A DNA stretch of 45,392 nt from Myxococcales bacterium (GTDB lineage: Bacteria > Myxococcota_A > Polyangia > Polyangiales > Polyangiaceae). The stretch is taken from contig SXNL01000293.1 in the NCBI GenBank assembly GCA_005777185.1, forward strand, positions 1-45,392. Reading direction: 5' to 3'. The notes beneath the pieces are model-generated. The model saw only the letters and a program-made list of their open reading frames with translations. It made no database searches and had not been told where the DNA came from. Below are positions 32,481 to 41,318 of this stretch, in pieces; positions within the stretch are counted from its first letter, which is position 1, and every line of letters begins with the position of its first letter. The position numbers and the translations under genes are program-made.

Positions 32481-34151
32481 TCAAATCTTCCGCGGACGGG
32501 GCGGCGCCTGCGTTTCCCGGCGCCGGAACGCGATGAGGAAGGCGCCGATCGAGACGAGCCACCACGGCACGTCGCCGAGGATCTCGTAGACGGTCTTGCC
32601 GCGCATCAGGCGGACGGGGGCGTCACCGGTCTCGGCCTTGAAGGTCCCGGAGTGCGTGACGGTCCGCCCGTTCGCGTCCACGATGGCGGAGACGCCGCTG
32701 TTGGTCGCCCGCACGAGAAAGCGGCGGTGCTCGATCGCCCGGAACTTTGCGAGGGCGAGGTGCTCCCATGGCTCCGTGGTGTCCCCGAACCAGGAGTCGT
32801 TCGTGATGTTGACGAGGAGCTCCGGATCCCCTTTTCGCACCAGGCGGTTCGTGAAGCCCGGCAGCACGTCTTCGTAGCAGATGAGCACGGTCACCTTGTG
32901 CTCCTTGCCGCGGATGAAGACCGAGATCGCGTCGTCGCTCGTCCCGGGCGAGAAGCGCCCGCTATTGGGGGAGTACTTGTAGAGCTTCGGGAAGGCCTCC
33001 CCGAACGGGAGGTACTCGCCGAACGCGAGCAGGAACTGCTTGTCGTAGCGGCCGGTGATGTCACCCTCTGCGTTCGACGCGAGGGCCGTGTTGAACCAGC
33101 GCTCACGGTCGGGATCGTTGCGGAAGACCACGCCGCCGAAGATCGTGGGCACGCCGAGGTACGCGCTCACGCGGTCCTTCATGAACGGCGCGTACATGCG
33201 CTCGGGCACCGCGAAGGTGACGCTCGATTCGCTCCAGACGACGAGGTCGACACCCTTGTTCTTGAGGTCCGCCGTGAGGCGCTTGTGGCGGCGCAGACCC
33301 TCTCCGGGATCCTCTCGCTTCTGGAAGAGGCCCATGTTGCCCTGGACGTAGCCGACGCGGATCTCGGGGCTGGCGTCCATGCTCGCGGTCGTCATCCCGA
33401 TCCGCGCGATTCCGTAGAGCGCGAGGAAGCCCAGGGCGCCTGCCCCCACGCCCACGAGCCGGCGGTCCCACGCGCGGCGCTCGAGGCGGGCGCGCAGCAC
33501 CTCCCCGATCGCGAGGTTCGGCAGCAGGAGCAGGCAGCCGACGAGGATGGGGCCACCGAGGTCTGCCGTCTGCATGAGCACGGGCGCGGCGTGGACGGTG
33601 GCCGCGTAGTACCACGGGAAGAGGAGCGGGAAGACGAGCTCGCTCGCCGCGAACGCCACGATGAACGCGGCCCACGGGTGCCAGCCCCGCGCCCACGCGC
33701 GGGCCGTGAGCCACGCCTGCAACGCGAAGCGGCCGCCCTGGTACAGGTTCACCACGAGGACGAAGAAGGCGCAGATCGGCGCCGGGAAGCCGCTGAACGT
33801 GCGCAGCATGTTGAACAGCCAGTAGAATCCCAGGCACGTCATCAGCACGCCGCAGAAGAGCCCGAGCCCGAGCGCACGCCGCGGCGTCTGGCCCACGAGC
33901 GCGAGGTAGAACGGCACGAACGTGACGAGGGAGAGCGGCCACGCGTCGTACGTGGGGAAGGCCAGCCAGTAAAAGACGGCGGTGAGCGCCATGCAGGCGA
34001 GCGCGAGCGGCGCCTTCATGGGGAGCGGGCCCTTCGCCCGGGGGATCGGCGGCGCCACGCCCGGGGAAGGCTCCGTCGTCGGCGCCTCGTCGCCTGGCTC
34101 CTCGGGCGCGGTCTCTCGCGCGCGCTCCTCGGGCGTCTCGTCGTCGCTCAC
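32481..34151 (-). CDS. lnt: Apolipoprotein N-acyltransferase
   Basis: This is an inner-membrane enzyme of about 556 residues that adds the third acyl chain to lipoproteins. N-terminal half: several membrane helices (YWLAFPTYDAWPLSLVTFVP, FYWLFNMLRTFSGFP). C-terminal half: a periplasmic carbon-nitrogen-hydrolase domain with the catalytic Glu in VVWSESS, the Lys region RYDKQFLLAFGEYLPFGE and the acyl-carrying Cys425 in LICYEDVLPGF. NITNDSWFG is another family mark. The GTG at 34151 adds an acidic Pro/Glu-rich leader; an ATG at 34019 (MKAPLALA) is an alternative start. It is the last gene of an operon with two putative lipoprotein isomerases, 10 nt after the upstream stop. Confidence 0.92.
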   Translation of the reverse strand: MSDDETPEERARETAPEEPGDEAPTTEPSPGVAPPIPRAKGPLPMKAPLALACMALTAVFYWLAFPTYDAWPLSLVTFVPFYLALVGQTPRRALGLGLFCGVLMTCLGFYWLFNMLRTFSGFPAPICAFFVLVVNLYQGGRFALQAWLTARAWARGWHPWAAFIVAFAASELVFPLLFPWYYAATVHAAPVLMQTADLGGPILVGCLLLLPNLAIGEVLRARLERRAWDRRLVGVGAGALGFLALYGIARIGMTTASMDASPEIRVGYVQGNMGLFQKREDPGEGLRRHKRLTADLKNKGVDLVVWSESSVTFAVPERMYAPFMKDRVSAYLGVPTIFGGVVFRNDPDRERWFNTALASNAEGDITGRYDKQFLLAFGEYLPFGEAFPKLYKYSPNSGRFSPGTSDDAISVFIRGKEHKVTVLICYEDVLPGFTNRLVRKGDPELLVNITNDSWFGDTTEPWEHLALAKFRAIEHRRFLVRATNSGVSAIVDANGRTVTHSGTFKAETGDAPVRLMRGKTVYEILGDVPWWLVSIGAFLIAFRRRETQAPPRPRKI

Positions 34152-34161
34152 GGAGAGGTGC

Positions 34162-34701
34162 TCAGTCCGTGCGCTGGACGACGTGGAAGCCGAATGGCGT
34201 CTCGACGAGGGCGATCTCGGCGACCGCGAGCTTGAAGGCCGCCGCGTCGAAGGCGGGCACCATCTGGCCCTTTCCGAATCGTCCGAGCGATCCCCCACGG
34301 TTGGCCGCGCCGGGCTCGTCGGAGAACTCGACCGCGAGCCTCGCGAAGTCCTCGCCGGCCTTGGCGCGCGCGAGCACCTCCTCCGCGACCTTGCGCGCCT
34401 GGTCGCTCGTGCGGACGACCGAGGGCCCGGCGCGCTCGGCGCCCATGTACTGGATGAGCACGTGGCGCGCGCTGATCTTCGCGGGGGCTTCGCCGGTCCG
34501 GCCCGCGCGCTCCGGTCGTGCCTCCCTCCGCTCGGATCGCGCCTCTCGCGGCTCCGGCGTGGCCGGCGCCGGAGGCGGGCTGGGCGTCGACTCCTTCGCG
34601 ACGGCGGCCGCTGTCGCGCCGGTATGCGGAGGTGTCGACGCCGCGCCCTCCGACGCGCCGCATCCCACGAGGACGAGGGCGATCGCGGTCGCGGCTCTCA
34701 T
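34162..34701 (-). CDS. Parvulin-type peptidyl-prolyl isomerase lipoprotein
   Basis: This is a 179-residue protein. A short signal with LVLVGC gives a lipid anchor near residue 13. A Pro/Ala/Arg/Glu-rich spacer follows (about 15-70), then a PpiC/parvulin domain: [57 protein letters not shown] and the terminal [11 protein letters not shown]. Parvulins isomerise prolyl peptide bonds; here it would act on envelope proteins. The ATG overlaps the FKBP stop by ATGA, so the two are translationally coupled. Confidence 0.9.
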   Translation of the reverse strand: MRAATAIALVLVGCGASEGAASTPPHTGATAAAVAKESTPSPPPAPATPEPREARSERREARPERAGRTGEAPAKISARHVLIQYMGAERAGPSVVRTSDQARKVAEEVLARAKAGEDFARLAVEFSDEPGAANRGGSLGRFGKGQMVPAFDAAAFKLAVAEIALVETPFGFHVVQRTD

Positions 34702-35240
34702 TTCTTGATTTCCACCAGTTCGACCTCGAACACGAGCGTGGCGCTCGGCGGGATCACCGGCGGCGACCCACGCTCGCCGTACGCGAGCGAGGGCGGGATC
34801 GTGAGCTTTCGCTTCCCGCCCACCTTCATGCCCTCGACGCCCTGGTCCCAACCTCGGATCACGTTGCCGCGCCCGAGCATGAACTCGAACGGCGCGTTCC
34901 TCTTTCGTGAGCTGTCGAACTCCTTGCCGTCGGTGAGCGTGCCCACGTAGTGCACGGCGATCTTGTCGCCCGCCTTTGCTTCCGGGCCCTTCCCAACGAC
35001 GAGGTCCTTCTTCTCCAGCGGCTTCTCGTCCTTGGGCGGGGTCGGCTTCGGCGGCTCGGCGGTCGGCGTGGGCTTCGCCTCGGGCTTCTTCTCGGCGCCC
35101 GCGGCGTGACCCGTACCCGTGGCGGTGACCGGCTCTGCCTGGATCGCCTCTTCCCTCGGGGGCGAGGTGAGGTTCGAGCAGGCCACGCCTCCGAGCAGGG
35201 TCGAGGCGAGGAGGGCAAGGGTTCTCGCGCGATGGCTCAT
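34698..35240 (-). CDS. FKBP-type peptidyl-prolyl isomerase, putative lipoprotein
   Basis: This is a 180-residue protein. The signal segment ends LLGGVACS, a slightly non-standard lipobox (Gly at -3). A Lys/Pro/Glu/Thr-rich spacer spans about residues 25-85. The FKBP domain follows with [52 protein letters not shown] and the end [10 protein letters not shown], all family landmarks including the aromatic pocket. It is likely an envelope foldase. First gene of the operon with the parvulin lipoprotein and Lnt; divergent from the histidine kinase gene. Confidence 0.92.
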   Translation of the reverse strand: MSHRARTLALLASTLLGGVACSNLTSPPREEAIQAEPVTATGTGHAAGAEKKPEAKPTPTAEPPKPTPPKDEKPLEKKDLVVGKGPEAKAGDKIAVHYVGTLTDGKEFDSSRKRNAPFEFMLGRGNVIRGWDQGVEGMKVGGKRKLTIPPSLAYGERGSPPVIPPSATLVFEVELVEIKK

Positions 35241-35381
35241 CGGGGGCAACCTACCCTTTTTTCGCCCGGGAACACGCGCAAAATAGCGCGCGGCCCGCGG
35301 GTCGAACGACGGGCCGGGTGGAAGGAATTCCAGCGTGCTGGCGCGCGTGGATGGAAATGTACTATGAGAGTGGAACGGGCC

Positions 35382-36602
35382 ATGGCGCGGGTTCTGCACA
35401 TCGAGGACGATCCAAGGAACCGCCTCCTCGTGCGGAAGCTCCTCTCCGCGGAGGGCCACGACGTGATCGACGCGTCGGATGGGCTCGAGGGGGTCCGCGA
35501 GGCGCTCGCGCAGCGTCCCGACCTCGTCCTCGTGGACCTGAACATCCCGGGCCTCGACGGATACGAGGTGACGCTGCGGCTGCGGACGGAGGCGTCCCTC
35601 ACGAAGATCCCGATCGTCGCCATCACGGCGGAGGGAGACCGCGAGACCAGCATCGCCGTCGGGTGCGATGGGTTCCTGCAGAAACCGATCGACGCGAGAC
35701 AGTTCGCCCGGCAGGTCGCCGGTTACCTCGGCACGGGCCGGCAGCGGATGCCCTCGTCCGCCGAGGTGAACGAGGAGCGCCTCCGCGTCCAGAGCGGTCG
35801 CATCGTGGCGCACCTCGAGGAGAAGGTCGCGGAGCTGTCGACGGCCAACGCGCGCCTCCGGGAGATGGAGCGCCTGCGGACGGAATTCTACCGCAACATC
35901 TCGCACGAGCTGGCCACGCCGCTCACGCCGATCGTGGGCTACCTGCGCATGCTGATGGATCAGGAGCTCGGTGACACGAGCAAGCAGCAGGCGAAGGCGT
36001 TGCGCGCGATGGACGACTGCGTGCGGCGCCTCCGCGCGACCCTCGACAGCCTCATCGACGTGACGGGCCTCGAGACGGGGAAGATGCGCTTCTTCCACCG
36101 CGAGTACGACTTCCTCGACACGGTCCGCCGGAGCGTCGCGCACCTCGGCGACGGCCTCCACGACCGCAAGCTGACCATGCTCGAGGAGCTCCCGCGAGGC
36201 CCGCTCCCGGCGTACGGCGACTCGGACCGCCTCGGCCGCGCCATCGTGCAACTCCTCGACAACGCGACGAAGTTCACGCCCGAGGGCGGCATCGTCGGGG
36301 TGCTCGTGCGGCCGGTGGACGCGATGTACGAGGTCGTCATCGCCGACACGGGCGCAGGCATCGAGGCCGAGCGCGCGAGCCGGATCTTCGAGCCGTTCTA
36401 CCAGGTCGACGGCTCACCCACGCGCGCCCACGGCGGAGTCGGGGTGGGGCTCGCGATCGCGCGCCGGGTCGCGCGGGGCCTCGGCGGGGACGTGAAGCTC
36501 ATTCCGGAGGGCGCGACGATCGAGGGGATGTTCCTCGGGGGCGCAGCCTTCAGCCTCACCGTGGCGAAGCGCGCGCCCACGGTCGTCATCGACTCGGTCT
36601 GA
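35382..36602 (+). CDS. Cytosolic response regulator - histidine kinase
   Basis: This is a 406-residue protein. An N-terminal receiver domain (1 to about 120) has the acidic pair in HIEDDPRN, phospho-acceptor D52 in [14 protein letters not shown] and the Lys in LQKPID. A coiled-coil linker leads to a histidine kinase: H175 in [18 protein letters not shown]-box [15 protein letters not shown]-boxes [10 protein letters not shown] and [18 protein letters not shown]. No membrane helix is present, so it senses through its receiver or partners. The order REC-then-kinase is common in myxobacteria. ATG at 35382 matches the family start ([10 protein letters not shown]); an ATG at 35364 is an alternative. 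Confidence 0.92.
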   Translation: MARVLHIEDDPRNRLLVRKLLSAEGHDVIDASDGLEGVREALAQRPDLVLVDLNIPGLDGYEVTLRLRTEASLTKIPIVAITAEGDRETSIAVGCDGFLQKPIDARQFARQVAGYLGTGRQRMPSSAEVNEERLRVQSGRIVAHLEEKVAELSTANARLREMERLRTEFYRNISHELATPLTPIVGYLRMLMDQELGDTSKQQAKALRAMDDCVRRLRATLDSLIDVTGLETGKMRFFHREYDFLDTVRRSVAHLGDGLHDRKLTMLEELPRGPLPAYGDSDRLGRAIVQLLDNATKFTPEGGIVGVLVRPVDAMYEVVIADTGAGIEAERASRIFEPFYQVDGSPTRAHGGVGVGLAIARRVARGLGGDVKLIPEGATIEGMFLGGAAFSLTVAKRAPTVVIDSV

Positions 36603-36603
36603 C

Positions 36604-37728
36604 GTGCGCGCATACCTCGACTGGAACGCCACGACGCCGCCTCACCCGGACGTCGTCGTCGCGATGCGCCGCGCGCTCGAGAAGTCCTGGGGAAATCCCG
36701 CGAGCGTACACGCGGACGGGAGGCTCGCGAGGGCGGAGGTGGAGGGGGCGCGGGGCTCGCTCGCGGACCTGCTCGGCGCCGATCCGCGAGACGTGGTCTT
36801 CACCTCGGGCGGCACCGAGGCCAACAACCTCGCGATCCGCGCCGCGTTCCCGTCCGGCGGACCTCGGCGGCGGCTCGTCACCTCGCGCCTCGAGCACCCC
36901 TCGGTGACGCGCGTCGCGGAGGCGCTGGAGGCGGAGGGGCGCGCGGACGTGCGATGGCTCGAGGTCGATCCGGCGGGGATCCCGCGCCTGGACGACGTGG
37001 CGCTTGCGCTCGCCTCGGGCGACGTGGCGCTGGTCGCGCTGCAGGCCGTGAACCACGAGACGGGCGCGATCCAGCCCCTCCGCGCCGTCGCCCCGCTCGT
37101 CGCGGCGGCCGGCGCGCTTCTTCACGTGGACGCCGTGCAGGCCGCGGGAAAGGTCGATCTCCCCGAGATCGCCCTCGCCGACACCGTCGCGGTGGCGGCT
37201 CACAAGTTGCGCGGTCCGAAGGGCATCGGGGGGCTCGTACACCGCCCGCACGTCCAGATCACGCCCGTGCTGCGAGGCGGCGACCAGGAGCGCGGCGTGC
37301 GGCCCGGCACGGTCGATCCCGTGGCGTGCGCCGGCTTGCGGGCCGCGCTCGGGCGCGCGGCGGATTCATGTGTGCAGTATGCACGTATGGCCGCGCGGCG
37401 CGATGCCTTCGAGGCCCACCTCGTCGCGCTCGGTGGGGTCCCCGTCCTCCCGGCGGACGCCCCTCGCGCGCCGCACGTCGCGAGCCTGACCTTCGAGCGG
37501 TGGTCCGGTGCCGAGCTCGTGGCGGCGCTCGACCTCGAGGGCGTCAGCGTGTCGAGCGGCAGCGCGTGCAGCGCCGGCACGGTGGAGCGATCGCCCGTCC
37601 TCGCGGCCATGGTCGGCGCGGAGCGAGCGGGTCGGGGGCTCCGCGTCTCGCTCGGCGACGGCACGACGGACGACGAGCTCGATCTCGCGCGCGAGGCGTT
37701 CGCGCGCGTGCTCGCGCGCGTGAAGTAG
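36604..37728 (+). CDS. Cysteine desulfurase (NifS/IscS-like)
   Basis: This is a 374-residue PLP enzyme that removes sulfur from cysteine for Fe-S clusters or thio-modification. Seen: YLDWNATTPPHPDV, FTSGGTEANNLAI, HVDAVQAAGK, the PLP lysine K201 in AAHKLRGPKGIGGL and the sulfur-accepting C322 in SSGSACSAGTVERS. The GTG start comes one base after the stop of the sensor kinase. No IscU, SufB or MnmA gene is beside it, so the sulfur acceptor is not evident. Confidence 0.92.
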   Translation: MRAYLDWNATTPPHPDVVVAMRRALEKSWGNPASVHADGRLARAEVEGARGSLADLLGADPRDVVFTSGGTEANNLAIRAAFPSGGPRRRLVTSRLEHPSVTRVAEALEAEGRADVRWLEVDPAGIPRLDDVALALASGDVALVALQAVNHETGAIQPLRAVAPLVAAAGALLHVDAVQAAGKVDLPEIALADTVAVAAHKLRGPKGIGGLVHRPHVQITPVLRGGDQERGVRPGTVDPVACAGLRAALGRAADSCVQYARMAARRDAFEAHLVALGGVPVLPADAPRAPHVASLTFERWSGAELVAALDLEGVSVSSGSACSAGTVERSPVLAAMVGAERAGRGLRVSLGDGTTDDELDLAREAFARVLARVK

Positions 37729-37743
37729 CAGTAGGAGAGGCGC

Positions 37744-39516
37744 CTACGGGTACGCGTGCGCCGTCTGCTTGGGCGAGTCGACCGTGATGGGGACCCAGAG
37801 CGCTTTGACGCGCGCGGTCTGCCCCGAGCGCTGGTACCCCGCGAGTCCGAAGGCGATGTTCCAGAAGTAGCCCGTGGGGTCCTCCCCGTACGAGAAGACG
37901 GGCAGGAAGTGGAACTGCCAGTCGAGGCCACCCGCCACCCTTCGCTGCATGAACAGCGTGTTGCCGGCGACCTGCGTGATCGACTCCTCCTGGGCGTTCG
38001 CGAAGCGCCAGTACGCCGGGAACCCGATCGTCGTCCGGCCCTTCGGGCTCGCGAAGTCCCAGAAGAACGGCGCCATGATGGTGTGCGACGCCTCCTTCTC
38101 GCGGCCGAGGTAGAGGATCGGGTGAAGGGCGGTCGCCCACCCCGTCTCTCCGCGCGTGAGCGTGAAGTTCGGGAAGGCCCAGAACGTCCTCGACACGCCG
38201 ACGTTCTCGACGCGGGCGAACAGGGGGGTGAGGAGGATGCGGTCGGTCGGGCTCGTGGACCCGAAGTAGAACGGGAACAACCCGAGCATGTCGGTGCCGA
38301 GGTCCTTGTCCGTGTACCGCATGTAGAGCGGTGCGATCGGACCGATCGCGGTGAGGCTGGTGCGGCCACTCCGCGTCGTCGAGCGCGAGAACAGGGGGGT
38401 GAGCAGCGTGTCGACCTTCGGTGTCTGCCGCGAGAGGAACGCGGGGGTGACGAAGAGCGTCTGCTCGTCGCTCGTGCCGTAGTGGAAGAACGGGAAGAGC
38501 GTGGTGTGCGATTCGCGGACGCCCCCTGACTCGGGCTTGCCGCGGATGCTGAAGTACAGCGGCGCGACGTCGAAGACGTCTCGTTTGTCGTCCGACTTCC
38601 AGATGAGGGGGCCGACGACGGTGAGCTTGCTGGAGTCGATCTCGCGCTCGCGCGTGTAGTACAGGAGCGGCGGGACGAGCGTGTACCGCTTCCGCGCGCC
38701 GTCGAGGTTGCCGTTGTCGCCGCGCACGAAGAACGGCGCGACGCCCCAGTCGACGTCGGAGCCCACCCGATCACGGAAGTAGGGGCCGGCCACCGTGAAC
38801 GCAGACTTCTCGGCCCAGCGCGACGTGGTGAGGAGCAGCGGGGAGTGGAAGTACCCTCCGTCCTTTCGCTCGCCCTCGAAGACGAGCGGCGCGAGCCAGT
38901 TGTCGTGCTCCCCCGGAGCCTCGCGGTGCGCGATCGGGCCGAGGACGAGGAGGCGGCTCTCGCGCTCGCGCAGGCGCCATGCGAGCGGGAACACGACGTC
39001 CGCGTCCGCTTTGGCGGACCGACGGCGGTAGTAGAGCATCCCGTAGAGGCCCTCGGTGTCCTCGGCGCTCGCCGCGCCCGCGGAGGTCTCGACGGTCTGA
39101 CCGACGCCCCGCGTGTGCTCGAGGTAGAGCGGGGGCACGAACCGGAAGCGGTAGTCTCCGCGTGTCTCCTGGTAGTAGCCGCTGCTCACGCTGCGCTCGA
39201 GCTCGCCGGTCGGGGCGGGCGGGCGCTCGTCGGTGTCGGATCCGATGCGCTTGTCGACCTCCTCGGGGACCGCGAGCGGGTCCTGCGGCACCAGCGCCTG
39301 CGGCTCGCCGCGGAGGGGCGACTGGCCTCCGGGATCGTCGTCCGGGCCGCGAGCTTGCGGGCCGACCTTCTTGTTCTGCGTGGGGCGAGACTGCGTCGGA
39401 CCAGAGGGGGGCGCTCCTCTGCCGGCGGGCTGCGCGATCGCGAGCGCGGGAGCCAGCCCGATCGCGAGCGCACACGCGAGCGTCCTGTAGGCGAAGCCGG
39501 GCACGCGGCCCGTCAC
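37744..39516 (-). CDS. Repeat-rich putative outer-membrane protein
   Basis: This is a 590-residue exported protein of unknown family. A signal peptide (YRTLACALAIGLAPALAIAQ) is followed by a Pro/Gln/Gly-rich stretch. The body, from about residue 110, consists of alternating hydrophobic-aromatic strands. Many share a theme of the type L-x-P-L-F/Y with polar turns (LTPLFSRSTTRSGRTS, LLTPLFARVENVGVSR, TLFPFFHYGTSDEQT), about 20-40 residues apart. This periodic pattern and the aromatic girdle-like content suggest a transmembrane beta-barrel or beta-solenoid. GTG at 39516 overlaps the hisS stop by GTGA, so translation may be coupled. Confidence 0.72.
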   Translation of the reverse strand: MTGRVPGFAYRTLACALAIGLAPALAIAQPAGRGAPPSGPTQSRPTQNKKVGPQARGPDDDPGGQSPLRGEPQALVPQDPLAVPEEVDKRIGSDTDERPPAPTGELERSVSSGYYQETRGDYRFRFVPPLYLEHTRGVGQTVETSAGAASAEDTEGLYGMLYYRRRSAKADADVVFPLAWRLRERESRLLVLGPIAHREAPGEHDNWLAPLVFEGERKDGGYFHSPLLLTTSRWAEKSAFTVAGPYFRDRVGSDVDWGVAPFFVRGDNGNLDGARKRYTLVPPLLYYTREREIDSSKLTVVGPLIWKSDDKRDVFDVAPLYFSIRGKPESGGVRESHTTLFPFFHYGTSDEQTLFVTPAFLSRQTPKVDTLLTPLFSRSTTRSGRTSLTAIGPIAPLYMRYTDKDLGTDMLGLFPFYFGSTSPTDRILLTPLFARVENVGVSRTFWAFPNFTLTRGETGWATALHPILYLGREKEASHTIMAPFFWDFASPKGRTTIGFPAYWRFANAQEESITQVAGNTLFMQRRVAGGLDWQFHFLPVFSYGEDPTGYFWNIAFGLAGYQRSGQTARVKALWVPITVDSPKQTAHAYP

Positions 39517-40790
39517 GACGCGCTCCGCCCGAGGCGCTCCTGGACGATCCGCGCCGCGTCGGCCATCGGCACCGCGTCCTGGGTTCGACCGTCGAGGTCC
39601 CTGAGTTGCACCGTGCCGGCGGCGAGTTCCTGATCGCCGAGGATGACCGCAAAGCGCGCGCCGAGGTTGTTGGCGCGTCTCAGCAGGGATTTCATGCCCG
39701 CCCCCCGGGCGTCCACCTCGGCGCTCGACCCGGCCGCCCTGAGATCGCGCGCCAGGCAGAGCGCCGGCCCGACGGCGGCCTCCCCGATCGGCGCGACGAA
39801 CACGTCGATCCGTGGGCCCTGGACGGGAAGCTCGCTGGCGATGAGGAGCCGCTCGACCCCGGCTGCGAAGCCGATGGCCGGGACGCTCGGGCCCCCCAGC
39901 TCCTCGATCATGCGATCGTAGCGGCCGCCGCCGACGATCGTGTTCCCCGCGCCGAGCTCCTCCTTGTCGGCCTTCAGCTCGAACAGCGTGCGCGTGTAGT
40001 AGTCCAGGCCCCGGACCAGGCGTGGGTCGACGACGAACGGCGTGCCCAGCGCGGACAGGTGGGCCTTCACGCCCTCGAAGTGCGCGCGGTCCGCGTCGCT
40101 CATGAACGCGGAGACCGGGGGCGCGTGGACGAGCTGGGCCTGATCCCGCGGATCCTTCGAGTCGAGGATGCGGAGCGGGTTCGTGGCGAGGCGGCGCCGG
40201 GACTCCTCGGACAGATCGGACGCCCTCCCTTCGAGGAAGTCCCGCAAGGCGCGCGCGTAAGCCGTCCGCGTGTCGCCCGACCCGATGGAGTTGATGTGGA
40301 CCGTCACGCGCGGGACGCCGATCGCCTGGAGGAAGCGCACCAGGCCGTCGATCAGCTCCGCGTCGCACGCCGGTCCGGGATCGCCGAGGATCTCCGCTCC
40401 GGCCTGGTGGAACTGCCGGTAGCGCCCCCGCTGCGGCGTCTCGGCGCGAAACATGGGACCGAGGTAGTACCAGCGGGTGACAGGCTCGTTGTTCGCGATC
40501 CGGTGCTCGACGTAGGCGCGGGCGGCGCCAGCCGTCCCCTCCGGCCGCAAGGTCAGGTTGTCCCTGCCGTGGGGGAAGCTGAACATCTCCTTCTCGACGA
40601 CATCGGTGGACTCGCCGATCGAGCGAACGAACAGGGCGGTGTGCTCGAGGTGGGGGGTGCGGACCTCCCGGAACCCTCCGAGCTCCATCGACACCCGGAA
40701 GGCCGACTCGACGGCGCGCCACCGCGCGATCTCGGCCGGCAGGATGTCGTTCATGCCCTTCACGCCCACGACGGCCACGCGCCCGTTCAC
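39513..40790 (-). CDS. hisS: Histidyl-tRNA synthetase
   Basis: This is a 425-residue class II synthetase. KGMNDILPAE opens the catalytic core, and the Arg-binding strip LTLRPEGTAGAARAYVEH and motif 2 (MFRAETPQRGRYRQFHQ) follow. The histidine-binding signature GLDYYTRTLFEL, GGGRYDRMIEELGG and motif 3 (PAIGFAAGVERLL) come next. The C-terminal anticodon domain ends the protein. The start is GTG at 40790. A strong hairpin lies upstream at 40816-40847. The stop overlaps the start of the putative outer-membrane protein gene. Confidence 0.96.
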   Translation of the reverse strand: MNGRVAVVGVKGMNDILPAEIARWRAVESAFRVSMELGGFREVRTPHLEHTALFVRSIGESTDVVEKEMFSFPHGRDNLTLRPEGTAGAARAYVEHRIANNEPVTRWYYLGPMFRAETPQRGRYRQFHQAGAEILGDPGPACDAELIDGLVRFLQAIGVPRVTVHINSIGSGDTRTAYARALRDFLEGRASDLSEESRRRLATNPLRILDSKDPRDQAQLVHAPPVSAFMSDADRAHFEGVKAHLSALGTPFVVDPRLVRGLDYYTRTLFELKADKEELGAGNTIVGGGRYDRMIEELGGPSVPAIGFAAGVERLLIASELPVQGPRIDVFVAPIGEAAVGPALCLARDLRAAGSSAEVDARGAGMKSLLRRANNLGARFAVILGDQELAAGTVQLRDLDGRTQDAVPMADAARIVQERLGRSAS

Positions 40791-40815
40791 CTTTCTCGGA
40801 AGAAGTCGAAAGAAG

Positions 40816-40847
40816 CCGTGCGCTTATCCCTTTTTGGGGACGCACGG
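40816..40847. promoter_or_regulatory. Hairpin in the divergent hisS/ruvX promoter region
   Basis: CCGTGCG (40816-40822) pairs perfectly with CGCACGG (40841-40847). Inside, TCCC (40827-40830) pairs with GGGA (40837-40840) around a T-rich 6-nt loop, leaving a 4-nt bulge. It sits between two diverging genes, so it is not a 3' terminator. It could be an operator or a structure in the hisS leader. Confidence 0.35.
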
Positions 40848-40874
40848 TCAAGGACGACGTGCTATGCGGAGGAT

Positions 40875-41318
40875 GTGCTCGGCCAACTCCGGCCAGACGG
40901 TGAGCGCGTCTGTGCGCTCGATCTCGGTGCGGTGCGCGTCGGTGTGGCGGTGTCGGACGAGCTCGGGATGTACGCGCACCCACGAGGTACGCTCCCCGGG
41001 CGCCCGCGGGCGGCGCTCCTCGAGTCGCTCGGGGCACTCGTGATGGCCGAGGGGATCTCTCACATCGTCGTGGGCCTGCCCCTCGACATGACGGGAGAGG
41101 AAGGCGAGCGGGCCCGGAAGACGCGCGGCGTCGCGCAGGCCATCGCGGACGCGACACGCTGCGAGGTCGAGCTGTGGGACGAGCGCCTGACCACGGTACA
41201 AGCGAGGGCCGCGCTACGGATGGCCGACGTGAGGGGTCCCAGAGCCAGCGCGCTCGTCGACGAGGCAGCCGCCGTCACCATCTTGCAGTCCTGGCTGGAC
41301 TGGCGGGCCGCCCGGTGA
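40875..41318 (+). CDS. ruvX: RuvX/YqgF putative pre-16S rRNA nuclease
   Basis: This is a 147-residue RNase H-like protein. ALDLGAVRVGVAVSDE (first acidic strand), HIVVGLPLDMTGEEGERA, VELWDERLTTVQA and the final DEAAAVTILQSWLD are the YqgF family landmarks including the metal-binding acids. The family processes the 5' end of 16S rRNA in E. coli. GTG at 40875, with GGAGG just upstream, gives the normal length; longer readings in this frame are not protein-like. It overlaps mltG by GTGA, a conserved gene pair. Confidence 0.93.
   Translation: MLGQLRPDGERVCALDLGAVRVGVAVSDELGMYAHPRGTLPGRPRAALLESLGALVMAEGISHIVVGLPLDMTGEEGERARKTRGVAQAIADATRCEVELWDERLTTVQARAALRMADVRGPRASALVDEAAAVTILQSWLDWRAAR

Noticed and set aside
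35280..35285. TATTTT as a -10 box for the FKBP operon (minus strand)
   Set aside because: It is AT-rich and well placed (about 40 nt before the ATG) but no acceptable -35 element could be found, so it was not listed as a promoter.
37731..37747. GTAGG/CCTAC hairpin between convergent cysteine desulfurase and outer-membrane protein genes
   Set aside because: Only five base pairs and no tail; too weak to call a terminator.
38979..40874. Long in-frame N-terminal extension of ruvX
   Set aside because: The extension covers hisS antisense and is Arg/Ala-rich. RuvX has a normal length of about 147 residues from the GTG at 40875.
37744..41157. Minus-strand open frame of 1137 codons spanning the outer-membrane protein and hisS region
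   Set aside because: Only the 37744-39516 part has protein character and a signal peptide. The upstream part is an Arg/Pro/Gly-rich shadow of hisS and ruvX in another frame.
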